Below, in pieces: positions 1 through 7,006 of a stretch of DNA of 19,766 bases. The notes below the pieces were generated by a model. That model ran no database searches and was not told the DNA's origin. It was given only the letters and a program-made list of their open reading frames with translations. The DNA is taken from the NCBI GenBank assembly GCA_030432855.1, contig JAUILM010000015.1, forward strand, positions 1 to 19,766. The letters run 5' to 3'. How positions within the stretch are numbered: the stretch's first letter is position 1; every line of letters starts with the position of its first letter. A program made the translations under genes and the position numbers. Origin of the DNA: Bacteroidia bacterium. GTDB taxonomy: Bacteria > Bacteroidota > Bacteroidia > Chitinophagales > Saprospiraceae.

Positions 1-562
1 ATTCCTGTGTATACTCAGGGCCCATGTTGGGAGGAGCTTTCATACCAGCTACTATTAAATGGGCATCCGGGTATTTATCCCTGACAAATGTTAGTATGCC
101 TCGCAGGTTATCTCGTGTGCTTTTTAGGTCCAGTCCTCGTAATGCATCATTCGCACCCAGCTCCAGCATGAAGATCTCGATGGGTTTTTGTGATACCCAA
201 TCAATGCGATTCAATCCACCAGAGCTGGTTTCTCCACTTAATCCGGCATTGATGACCTGATAATCCAAATCTAATGAATCAATAATATGCTGGATAAGGG
301 CTGGCCAGGCCTGATCAATTTCCAGACCATAACCAGCGGTCAGGCTATTACCAAAAAATAGGATATTCTTATCCGAAGACTCGGTGTTCTCCTCCATTTG
401 TTCGGTCACTGCTTCTTCCCGAGGAGTATCTAGTGTAGCATTTTCCTGGGTGGAGTTACCACAGCCCCAGGCAGCAAAAACCAACGCCAGTACGGATAAC
501 ATGACAACCGGAGAGAGCATACCACTGGTGGTGTTGATTAGGTTCTTTAGTCGAAAATTCAT
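1..562 (-). CDS. SGNH-family arylesterase/thioesterase-like lipoprotein (partial, C-terminus outside window)
   Basis: A reading frame runs from an ATG at 562 off the left edge, giving 187 residues. The N-terminus is a hydrophobic segment (about residues 17-33) followed by Cys34 in the context FAAWGC, a plausible lipobox. A Glu/Thr/Ser-rich linker (about 36-63) follows. The SGNH hydrolase core begins at 67: block I is GNSLTAGYG (71-79) with nucleophile Ser73, the block II glycine lies in NAGLSG (105-110), and block III is GAND (136-139) with Asn138. The catalytic Asp/His block V lies beyond the window. This is the TesA/arylesterase subfamily, which hydrolyses short acyl esters or thioesters; the lipoprotein anchor suggests a periplasmic or outer-membrane location. 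It is divergent from the ybbA-like gene, as tesA is in E. coli. Family confidence is high; the substrate is unknown. Confidence 0.9.
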   Translation of the reverse strand, partial: MNFRLKNLINTTSGMLSPVVMLSVLALVFAAWGCGNSTQENATLDTPREEAVTEQMEENTESSDKNILFFGNSLTAGYGLEIDQAWPALIQHIIDSLDLDYQVINAGLSGETSSGGLNRIDWVSQKPIEIFMLELGANDALRGLDLKSTRDNLRGILTFVRDKYPDAHLIVAGMKAPPNMGPEYTQE

Positions 563-615
563 GCCCCAAAAGGTATTAAGATTACCAGGGTAAAACAACA
601 GCAATGCTAAACTGT

Positions 616-623
616 TACATTTG
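616..623 (+). promoter_or_regulatory. Bacteroidota -7 promoter element upstream of the ybbA-like gene
   Basis: TACATTTG matches the Bacteroidota -7 consensus TAnnTTTG exactly. It ends 24 bases before the ATG at 648, which would give a leader of roughly 15-20 bases. I see no clear -33 TTG at the right distance. The box overlaps the more distal TTG at 621, which argues that translation starts at 648 and not there. Confidence 0.5.
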
Positions 624-647
624 CCAGTCAAATTCCTTCTACGATTC

Positions 648-1352
648 ATGGGAGAATTCATTTTAAGCGCAGACCACCTGTCAAAATCATACAAGAGTGG
701 AGACAATGATTTGATGGTCCTGCAGGACGTGTCATTTGATATTTCAAGAGGAGAAACAGTAGCCATAGTCGGGCCCTCGGGCAGCGGAAAGACAACGCTT
801 TTGGGTTTGTGTGCAGGATTGGACCGACCGACTGATGGAAGTGTATCACTATGCGGTACAACTCTGGAAAATTTGGGTGAAGATGATAGGGCCGACGTAA
901 GGAATAAATCCGTGGGATTCATTTTCCAAAACTTTCAGCTTATACCGACGCTCACTGCTCTGGAAAATGTAACCATTCCACTGGAATTGCAGGGTAGGAA
1001 GCAGGTGGAGCAAATTGCAAAAGAACTGCTGACTCGAGTGGGCCTAGGAGACAGGACACATCATTACCCCACAGAGCTGTCAGGTGGTGAGCAACAACGG
1101 GTTTCACTGGCCAGAGCATTTAGTAATACTCCAGAAATCTTATTTGCCGACGAACCCACAGGCAACCTTGATGAAGAAACCGGTGACCGTGTAGAAGCCT
1201 TACTTTTTGATCTCAATCGGGAGCAGGGCACTACCCTGATTATTGTGACTCACGACCTGGAGCTGGCAGGTAAAACAGACCGGATCATCCGATTGAAAGG
1301 GGGGAAGATCATATCCGACGAACGTTTAAAGGCCACTGCTTCTAATGGCTAA
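648..1352 (+). CDS. ybbA: ABC transporter ATP-binding protein, YbbA/LolD-like
   Basis: This 234-residue cytosolic ATPase drives a MacB/FtsX-type ABC system. Walker A is GPSGSGKT (42-49), the Q-loop Gln is at about 94, the signature is LSGGE (144-148), Walker B is ILFADE (164-169) and the H-loop His is 202. The stretch ADEPTGNLD is typical of the LolD/MacB/YbbA subgroup. I chose the ATG at 648: a TTG at 621 would add nine residues not expected in the family and would overlap a promoter box. The gene overlaps its permease partner by 8 bases (ATG at 1345, stop at 1350-1352), so translation is probably coupled. The divergent esterase neighbour supports YbbA over LolD. The substrate of YbbAP systems is poorly defined; export of lipid-like or hydrophobic compounds is a guess. 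Confidence 0.92.
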   Translation: MGEFILSADHLSKSYKSGDNDLMVLQDVSFDISRGETVAIVGPSGSGKTTLLGLCAGLDRPTDGSVSLCGTTLENLGEDDRADVRNKSVGFIFQNFQLIPTLTALENVTIPLELQGRKQVEQIAKELLTRVGLGDRTHHYPTELSGGEQQRVSLARAFSNTPEILFADEPTGNLDEETGDRVEALLFDLNREQGTTLIIVTHDLELAGKTDRIIRLKGGKIISDERLKATASNG

Positions 1353-3882
1353 TTTTCAGTTTATACTTCGTACGGCCCTTCGCGACAGTCGCCGTGAACG
1401 TGGACGATTATTTCTTTTTATGTCTTCCATTATACTGGGTATAGCGGCCCTGGTAGCCATCACCTCCTTCAATGACAATTTGCAACGGGACATTGACAAG
1501 GAAGCTGCCTCGCTATTGGGTGCGGACCTCTCTTTCCGCAGTAATCAACCCATTGGCGATGAAAGTAAATTGATCTTCGACTCTCTACCTGGGGAGACGG
1601 CGTCTGAAGTTGAGCTTCTGTCCATGGCATATTTGCCAAAACGAGGTGAATCTCAGTTTGTGAGAATTAAAGGACTGTCCGGAGACTTTCCTTTCTATGG
1701 TACCCTTACGACGGTCCCGGAGGAAGCGCAACAACAGTTTCGCGGCACCTCGAAAGCGTTGGTGGAGCAGGGGATTATGTTGGAGAAAGATCTTCAAGTG
1801 GGAGATAGCATAAAGCTGGGGGAGTACACTTTTGAGATTGGTGGAGAATTGAAGAGCCTTTTTGGAGGCACGGGGATCAGCAGCAATTTTGCTCCAGTGA
1901 TATATGTGGATCAGCAGTATATCGACAGTACCCGTTTGATCCAACCGGGGAGTGTGGTTAATTACTTTTATTATAAAAAGTTACCGGAATCCTTTGATGT
2001 GGAGAGTTGGAGTGAGGTACGGGAGGATAAGTTGAGGAATGACGGGGTACGACTTGAAACTGTGGCTGATCGGCAAGAGAATGTCAGTGAAGCTTTTGAT
2101 CAGCTAAGCAGTTTTCTCAACCTCGTTGCACTGGTGTCTTTACTATTGGGATGTATCGGAGTAGCCAGCAGTGTCTTTATCTACATAAAGAAGAAGGTGG
2201 CTTCAATTGCTATCCTGCGTTGTCTTGGGATGAAGGGCCACGAGGCATTTCTGGTGTATCTGGTACAGATACTTATACTTGGCATACTGAGTGTGCTGAT
2301 TGGAGCTGTCCTTGGATCCATGATCCAGACTGCGTTGCCTTTCTTGTTATCTGACTTTCTTCCGTTTGAAGTGCAGATGACAGTCTCTGTAGGAGCCATT
2401 CTGGAGGGGATAGCTATAGGCACTATATTGACCCTTTTATTTGCGGCCATACCGCTTTTGTCGATACGTCGGATCACTCCGCTGCAGGTGCTTCGGATCA
2501 ATGCGGCGAGTTCTCAACAGGTTTGGAGGGATCCATTATTGTGGGGTGTATCATTCTTGATCGCTCTTTTCCTTTTTCTATTCTTGTCAAAACTTACGGA
2601 TAGTTGGGGCGACGGATTTGGCTTTACCATCGGACTAATTCTTGGATTCGCACTGCTCTTCCTTTTTGCAAGACTAGTCATGTGGTTTATTAAGAAGTTC
2701 TTTCCGCGTAAATTTGATTTTGTCCTTCGCCAGGGACTTGCCAACCTCTTCCGGCCTAATAATCAGACGCAAATATTGCTGGTAAGTATAGGTTTGGGGA
2801 CCGCGGTACTTGCCACGTTGTTTATCGTCAGGAGTCTGATCCTGGCCAACTTTGCATCCATGGATGCCGGAAATCAGCCCAATATGTTTCTGTATAGTAT
2901 TGAGACGGATCAGCTGGATACCGTATCTGCGATGGCAGAAGCAGATGGTATGCAGATTATTCAAAAACTACCCATCGTCACTATGCGACTGGCAGGATGG
3001 CAGGGCAGGAGCAGGGACGAGTGGCTTGCTGACACCAGTAGGACCACGCGGTCCTGGCCAATTCATCGTGAAGGACGGGTGACGTACAGGGACTATTTGG
3101 ATGAAAATGAAGAAGTGATAGAAGGCACATTTACACCAAGTCGCAAATCACCATCAGATAGCATTTTCATTTCGCTGGCCGAACACTATGCGGATGCGTT
3201 GGACCTGAGTCTCGGTGACGAAGTAGTATACAATGTGCAGGGAGCCCTGGTCAAAACATATCTCGGAAGTATACGGGAGATCGACAATGCTAATATGCGG
3301 GCTCGGTTCCTGATTCTTTTCCCTACTGGTGTTTTAGAAGGCGCTCCTCAGTTTCATGTACTGGTGACTAAATCTCCCTCGGCAGAGACGATGAGTGCGT
3401 TTCGGACCAGGGTCGTTAGGAAATATCCCAATATCTCCGTTATTGATTTGGGTATGGTGCTCGAAACGGTCGGTGAGATCGTACGGAAGGTATCTTACAT
3501 CATCCAGTTTATGGCCATTTTTAGCATCTTGACCGGTCTAATTGTCCTGATTAGTTCATTGTATCTCAGTAAATATCAACGGATACGAGAAAGCGTTTTA
3601 CTGCGCACGATTGGAGCCAGTAGAAATCAGATTCTCAAGATTAATGCGACGGAATATGCTCTGCTGGGGGCCCTTTCGGCAGCTACGGGCATTGGCCTTT
3701 CTATGGTCGCCAGCTATTTGATGGCCACATTTCAGATGGATCTGGACTTTTTTATCGAGCCCTTGCCACTTTTGATCACTTTCTTAATTGTCACGGGATT
3801 GACATTGCTGGTAGGGTTACTAAATACCCGGGAGGTTATCTCGAAACCGCCCCTGGAAGTATTGCGAAAGGAAATAGACTGA
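1345..3882 (+). CDS. ybbP: ABC transporter permease, YbbP-like, two FtsX domains
   Basis: This is an 845-residue inner-membrane permease. Ten hydrophobic segments can be read: one near residues 22-42, three at about 255-375, three in the middle (about 397-500) and three near the C-terminus (about 720-835). Large extracytoplasmic regions lie between TM1 and TM2 and between TM7 and TM8. The two copies of the FtsX core, each with an IRxxG-type coupling motif (ILRCLGMKG and LLRTIGASR), match the duplicated YbbP topology and not the four-TM LolC/MacB form. Length is close to E. coli YbbP (about 800). It overlaps the ATPase gene by 8 bases and is the last gene of this pair; the next gene converges 11 bases downstream. 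Function is inferred to be transport with YbbA, possibly linked to the esterase. Confidence 0.9.
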   Translation: MANFQFILRTALRDSRRERGRLFLFMSSIILGIAALVAITSFNDNLQRDIDKEAASLLGADLSFRSNQPIGDESKLIFDSLPGETASEVELLSMAYLPKRGESQFVRIKGLSGDFPFYGTLTTVPEEAQQQFRGTSKALVEQGIMLEKDLQVGDSIKLGEYTFEIGGELKSLFGGTGISSNFAPVIYVDQQYIDSTRLIQPGSVVNYFYYKKLPESFDVESWSEVREDKLRNDGVRLETVADRQENVSEAFDQLSSFLNLVALVSLLLGCIGVASSVFIYIKKKVASIAILRCLGMKGHEAFLVYLVQILILGILSVLIGAVLGSMIQTALPFLLSDFLPFEVQMTVSVGAILEGIAIGTILTLLFAAIPLLSIRRITPLQVLRINAASSQQVWRDPLLWGVSFLIALFLFLFLSKLTDSWGDGFGFTIGLILGFALLFLFARLVMWFIKKFFPRKFDFVLRQGLANLFRPNNQTQILLVSIGLGTAVLATLFIVRSLILANFASMDAGNQPNMFLYSIETDQLDTVSAMAEADGMQIIQKLPIVTMRLAGWQGRSRDEWLADTSRTTRSWPIHREGRVTYRDYLDENEEVIEGTFTPSRKSPSDSIFISLAEHYADALDLSLGDEVVYNVQGALVKTYLGSIREIDNANMRARFLILFPTGVLEGAPQFHVLVTKSPSAETMSAFRTRVVRKYPNISVIDLGMVLETVGEIVRKVSYIIQFMAIFSILTGLIVLISSLYLSKYQRIRESVLLRTIGASRNQILKINATEYALLGALSAATGIGLSMVASYLMATFQMDLDFFIEPLPLLITFLIVTGLTLLVGLLNTREVISKPPLEVLRKEID

Positions 3883-3893
3883 TATGTCTGGGA

Positions 3894-5804
3894 TCACATC
3901 GCCATATATTCCCAGGCACTTTGATATCGGCCATTTTGTTCTACATATTCGACCAGGTCCAGGTACGTCTTTTCTACACTTAACGTTGCCAGGTCACCAA
4001 CCACTACCAGTTTAATACGTGCACGGGTCAGGGCCACATTCAACCGTCGCAAATCCTTTAGGAAACCGATTTCTCCATCCTCATTGGACCGAACAAGGGA
4101 GATGTATATGATGTCCTTTTCCTGGCCCTGAAATCCATCGATCGAGTTTACATCAAGATCAAGTGGCCTAAGGATTTCATCTTCCTCGATTTCCTGTATA
4201 ATCAAGCGTACCTGCTCGCTGTATGGGCTTATTAAGCCGATTTCAAATGACTTAAGATCATTGATCATGCTGAGCATGTGCTCTCTGATGATTAAATATT
4301 CTTGCCGATTTGAACGACTTCGGGTCTCCGGGTTAAAAGATTCATCAAAACCACACCCACTTGTGTCAATGAAGGTAAAGGGTTCCTTTGCGACAGGAAG
4401 TTCAGGGCGCTGATCAATGTTTGCAGCTGATTGTAATTTCCCATCGTAAAAGAGCAGATTTGAGAAGCCCATAATGACGGGATGCATACGATATTGGGTA
4501 TTTAGCAGTACACTTTGTTCAAGGCAGTCTGTCATCCGATCCAGGATCGTCTCCCTGAGACCCAATTCTTCAGCAGCTTTGGATTTTACGGTCGGAGGTA
4601 GTTGCTTATGATCGCCGGCGATAATAACACGGTCGGCCAGTTTCATCGCTATCCAACATTCGGGTTCAAGTGCCTGCGAACCCTCATCAATGATCACGGT
4701 ATCAAATTTCATGCTTTTGATGGGCTCTGATCCACATCCCACTAGCGTAGCACAAATCACTTCACTCTGCCCTACGATCTTATCGACCAATCGATCTTCC
4801 AGATCTCTTGCCCAATCTCGTAGCTGACGTGCTTCCTTATACATCAAGCCTCGATTTTGTCGCTCCTGGGACCCAAATTTTCGTTTAAACTTAGCGGCTT
4901 CTCGTCTAGCTTCCTCAGCTTCAATCTTCACTTGCTTTATACGTTGCCACTCCTGATCATTCCGCACCTGCTCATCCAGCGATAGTTGCGAAATGTGATC
5001 ACCCATTCTGGTTACATTTCCCATGCGTAACACACGCAGACCTTGTTCGTCCAGGAGTCTGGCCAGGAGATCCACGGCATTGTTGCTGGGAGCTGCAACC
5101 AGCACCTTTTTCTCATACGTGCCCAGCTCTTTTATCAATGCCACCAGGGTGGTTGTCTTACCTGTACCTGGTGGTCCGTGTACAATCCCAATCCGATTCG
5201 TCTGATGTGCCATTTGAATAGCTTCAAGCTGTGATGGATTCAGGTTTGGATTGGGCGGTAAGTGGGTTGTAAGTTCGCGTCGATTGTTGATGGTCCTCTT
5301 TTCTGCAACCATGAGTTTCATCTCTGAAGCAGGGATATCTTTGGACCGCACAATCTGCTGTAAAGTATCCAGCATTATGCGGTAGGGACGATCGTCAAAA
5401 ATCAATTCGATGCCGATGCCTCCACCTTCTAACAAGTAATCCTTTACGAGTGTGTCCGTACCTAGTACAATACGTACTTTCTTTCTCGTGACATACGAGA
5501 TGGTTCCTTTTAGCTCAACGCGCTCTGCCTTATTTATAAAGAGTATGGCACTGGCGCCCACACGAAACGAATTATTCGGACTATAGGAACCAGATGACCT
5601 GGGTATCAGTTCTAACTCCACGTGTTCTCCCACCGTGTAATGTTGACGTCTGATTTCTACCGGATACCATAGTATGCCACTATGAATTCTCTCCTTTAGT
5701 GATTTTGATGCGGACAAATTTCTGTAGTAGGCCTCCTCGGCTGCTCTTTCCTCTTCTACCGCATTTGACAGGTTTTCAATTCTTACTCTCCAATTTTCTA
5801 TCAT
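3894..5804 (-). CDS. Superfamily 1 helicase, UPF1/IGHMBP2 (DNA2/NAM7) type
   Basis: A 636-residue protein carries the full SF1B helicase motif set. Motif I is GPPGTGKTT (210-218), motif Ia includes AAPSNNAVD (238-245), motif II is DEGSQ (373-377) and motif III is GDHKQLPP (397-404). Motif IV includes QYRMHP (437-442), motif V is DGFQGQEKD (556-564) and motif VI is RLNVALTRAR (587-596). The N-terminal 180 residues contain a beta-rich segment like the 1B/stalk region of IGHMBP2, preceded by a short charged helix (5-30). A second charged helical segment (about 280-335) sits between motifs Ia and II. It should be an ATP-dependent 5'-3' nucleic-acid translocase; whether it acts on DNA or RNA cannot be read. 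It lies 96 bases downstream of the Nudix-type regulator on the same strand. An imperfect -7 box (TAATTTCG on the minus strand, near 5872) in that gap could give it its own promoter. No nuclease domain or defence-gene partner is visible. Confidence 0.93.
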   Translation of the reverse strand: MIENWRVRIENLSNAVEEERAAEEAYYRNLSASKSLKERIHSGILWYPVEIRRQHYTVGEHVELELIPRSSGSYSPNNSFRVGASAILFINKAERVELKGTISYVTRKKVRIVLGTDTLVKDYLLEGGGIGIELIFDDRPYRIMLDTLQQIVRSKDIPASEMKLMVAEKRTINNRRELTTHLPPNPNLNPSQLEAIQMAHQTNRIGIVHGPPGTGKTTTLVALIKELGTYEKKVLVAAPSNNAVDLLARLLDEQGLRVLRMGNVTRMGDHISQLSLDEQVRNDQEWQRIKQVKIEAEEARREAAKFKRKFGSQERQNRGLMYKEARQLRDWARDLEDRLVDKIVGQSEVICATLVGCGSEPIKSMKFDTVIIDEGSQALEPECWIAMKLADRVIIAGDHKQLPPTVKSKAAEELGLRETILDRMTDCLEQSVLLNTQYRMHPVIMGFSNLLFYDGKLQSAANIDQRPELPVAKEPFTFIDTSGCGFDESFNPETRSRSNRQEYLIIREHMLSMINDLKSFEIGLISPYSEQVRLIIQEIEEDEILRPLDLDVNSIDGFQGQEKDIIYISLVRSNEDGEIGFLKDLRRLNVALTRARIKLVVVGDLATLSVEKTYLDLVEYVEQNGRYQSAWEYMAM

Positions 5805-5900
5805 TTGATGACACTTTCACCATGCTCATATCTTGTCATGGACAGCACTAATTATGGTTGCTTCTATGGTGCGAAATTACCCATTAGAAACATTTAGAGT

Positions 5901-6602
5901 CTAAATTTTGAAATGAAAACCCTGCCGGGATTTCTCTTTGTATTTCTCCTCATCAAACTTGAATAGGTAGGATCCTTTCCTGGATGATCGTTTGTCTTTT
6001 TCGTCCAGCTTTTCCAGAATCTCCAACGAATTGATTTTTTTACTGAAGTTTCGCTTATCCAGATCTGTAGCGAGTATTTCCTCGTATAGTTTCTGTAATT
6101 GGCGCATAGTGAATTTCTCAGGCAGAAGCTCAAATCCGATGGGTTTGGTCGAGACCCGATGCTGTAGCCGACTCAAGCCCAGATTAAACATCTCATCATG
6201 GTCAAAAATCAGATCGGGCTTATCCTCCAAGGTAAACCATCTGGCTGAGTACTGTTGAATCAGCTTTTGATCATGGTCGTTGATATTGATCAGGGCAATA
6301 TATGCTACCGATATCGTACGTTCCACAGGATCACGTGCCACTTCAGAGAATACATGCAGTTGCTCCATGTAAATATTATCCAATCCTGTCAGGGTATGTA
6401 GTACCCGGCTGGCAGCATCATCTACAGTCTCGTCTATACCAAGAAAACCTCCCATCAAAGACCAATCGCCTTTGTGCGGAGTCATATCTCTTTTGATGAG
6501 CAATACCTTTAATACTTCTTCATGTTCATCAAATCCAAAAATGATACAATCAACGGCAATCAGCGCTCTGGATTCGGCTGGATAGTTAGAGTTCATAAAC
6601 AT
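5901..6602 (-). CDS. Nudix-fold transcriptional regulator with C-terminal winged helix (NrtR/AraR-like)
   Basis: The 233-residue product has a Nudix domain (about 10-150) joined to a winged-helix segment (about 155-215) with the pattern FTMRQLQKLYEEIL then DKRNFSKKI, as in NrtR-type regulators. The opening AVDCIIFGF is typical of the Bacteroidota branch that includes the arabinose regulator AraR of Bacteroides. The Nudix box keeps Gly52, Glu58, Arg66 and Gly73, but the catalytic REUxEE core reads RVLHTL (66-71), so all three key glutamates are gone. It is therefore expected to bind a ligand without hydrolysing it. The frame extends to a TTG at 6620; I prefer the ATG at 6602 (or 6596). It is divergent from the decarboxylase, which makes autoregulation or control of that gene possible. 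The effector (a sugar or an ADP-ribose-like nucleotide) is unknown. Confidence 0.85.
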   Translation of the reverse strand: MFMNSNYPAESRALIAVDCIIFGFDEHEEVLKVLLIKRDMTPHKGDWSLMGGFLGIDETVDDAASRVLHTLTGLDNIYMEQLHVFSEVARDPVERTISVAYIALININDHDQKLIQQYSARWFTLEDKPDLIFDHDEMFNLGLSRLQHRVSTKPIGFELLPEKFTMRQLQKLYEEILATDLDKRNFSKKINSLEILEKLDEKDKRSSRKGSYLFKFDEEKYKEKSRQGFHFKI

Positions 6603-6740
6603 TTGATTCCGGTTAGACAAGTGTTTGGAAGCTTGTCAAGAGTTCAGGGAAGATAGTGATTTTATTCTAAGAGAAAATCCCTGCACCGTACATCACATAT
6701 GGATTGTAGGAGGTTACGGTATTATGAAAGTCTCGAAATT

Positions 6741-6769
6741 TTGCTGACTAATAGTTGACCCTTTATTTG
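6741..6769 (+). promoter_or_regulatory. Candidate Bacteroidota promoter ahead of the decarboxylase leader
   Basis: A TTG (6741-6743) and TTTATTTG (6762-6769) are 18 bases apart, close to the Bacteroidota -33/-7 spacing; the -7 box has one mismatch (T for A at its second base). It predicts a start near 6776. An overlapping sigma70-like reading also exists: TTGACC at 6755-6760 and TAAAAA at 6778-6783, 17 bases apart. Low certainty without transcript data. Confidence 0.35.
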
Positions 6770-6775
6770 CATAAG

Positions 6776-6802
6776 TGTAAAAAATACAATATTATTGTTA
6801 CA
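6776..6802. repeat. Imperfect 27-base inverted repeat, candidate operator
   Basis: TGTAA (6776-6780) mirrors TTACA (6798-6802). Inside these arms a further 4 of 8 base pairs are symmetric, giving 9 of 13 in total. It lies where transcription of the decarboxylase leader would start. A site for the adjacent Nudix-type regulator is possible, but AT-rich DNA produces such symmetry easily. Confidence 0.35.
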
Positions 6803-6864
6803 AGTAGGTGGAATATATAGTAGAGCCTGAATATATATACTAGGCAGTATGTATTTGCGAAATG

Positions 6865-6894
6865 GAAGGTGCAGAGATGCATCTTCTTTTTTTT
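6865..6894 (+). terminator. Intrinsic terminator inside the decarboxylase upstream region
   Basis: A 9-base-pair stem, GAAGGTGCA (6865-6873) with TGCATCTTC (6878-6886), including one G-U pair, closes a GAGA tetraloop of the GNRA type. Eight T residues (6887-6894) follow at once. This is a strong plus-strand Rho-independent terminator. No plus-strand gene precedes it, because the upstream gene points away, so it must end a short non-coding transcript or attenuate the decarboxylase mRNA. Confidence 0.75.
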
Positions 6895-7006
6895 AGTGCT
6901 GTTCGTCCTTCTTATCCCGCAGCCTTTTCACTTCATAAGTATCAGCGTCCTAAGACATTCAGTTTTGGTATCTTCAGCAGCTAATGAAAAAAGGTAAGAT
7001 CATAAC

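Larger units (their letters stand above)
6603..7006. other. 404-base divergent intergenic region with candidate leader/sRNA
   Basis: This AT-rich gap separates the Nudix-type regulator (minus) from the decarboxylase (plus). On the plus strand it contains, in order: a possible promoter (TTG at 6741-6743, 18 bases, then TTTATTTG at 6762-6769, one mismatch to TAnnTTTG); a 27-base imperfect dyad (6776-6802); an AT-rich stretch; an intrinsic terminator (6865-6894); and a 9-codon ATG frame (6984-7013) that overlaps the TTG start of the decarboxylase. I find no long coding frame in it. Confidence 0.6.

Noticed and set aside
621..647. TTG-initiated extension of the ybbA-like gene
   Set aside because: It adds nine residues not typical for the family and overlaps an exact -7 promoter box; the ATG at 648 is better.
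1585..1944. 119-residue minus-strand frame within the permease gene
   Set aside because: Antisense to the YbbP extracytoplasmic domain; no domain, signal or promoter support.
5894..6133. 79-residue minus-strand frame overlapping the regulator
   Set aside because: It is an out-of-frame shadow of the winged-helix region of the regulator, with low-complexity composition.
3894..6602. Helicase plus regulator as a defence system
   Set aside because: No nuclease, methylase, reverse transcriptase or other defence partner is nearby; the helicase is a common housekeeping UPF1/IGHMBP2-like type.
6603..6620. TTG-initiated six-residue extension of the Nudix-type regulator
   Set aside because: ATG codons at 6602 and 6596 lie directly downstream and the conserved domain begins after them.
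6810..6860. AT-rich repeats (ATATATAC, GCCT...AGGC) as a protein-binding array
   Set aside because: The repeats are short, irregular and expected by chance in such AT-rich DNA.
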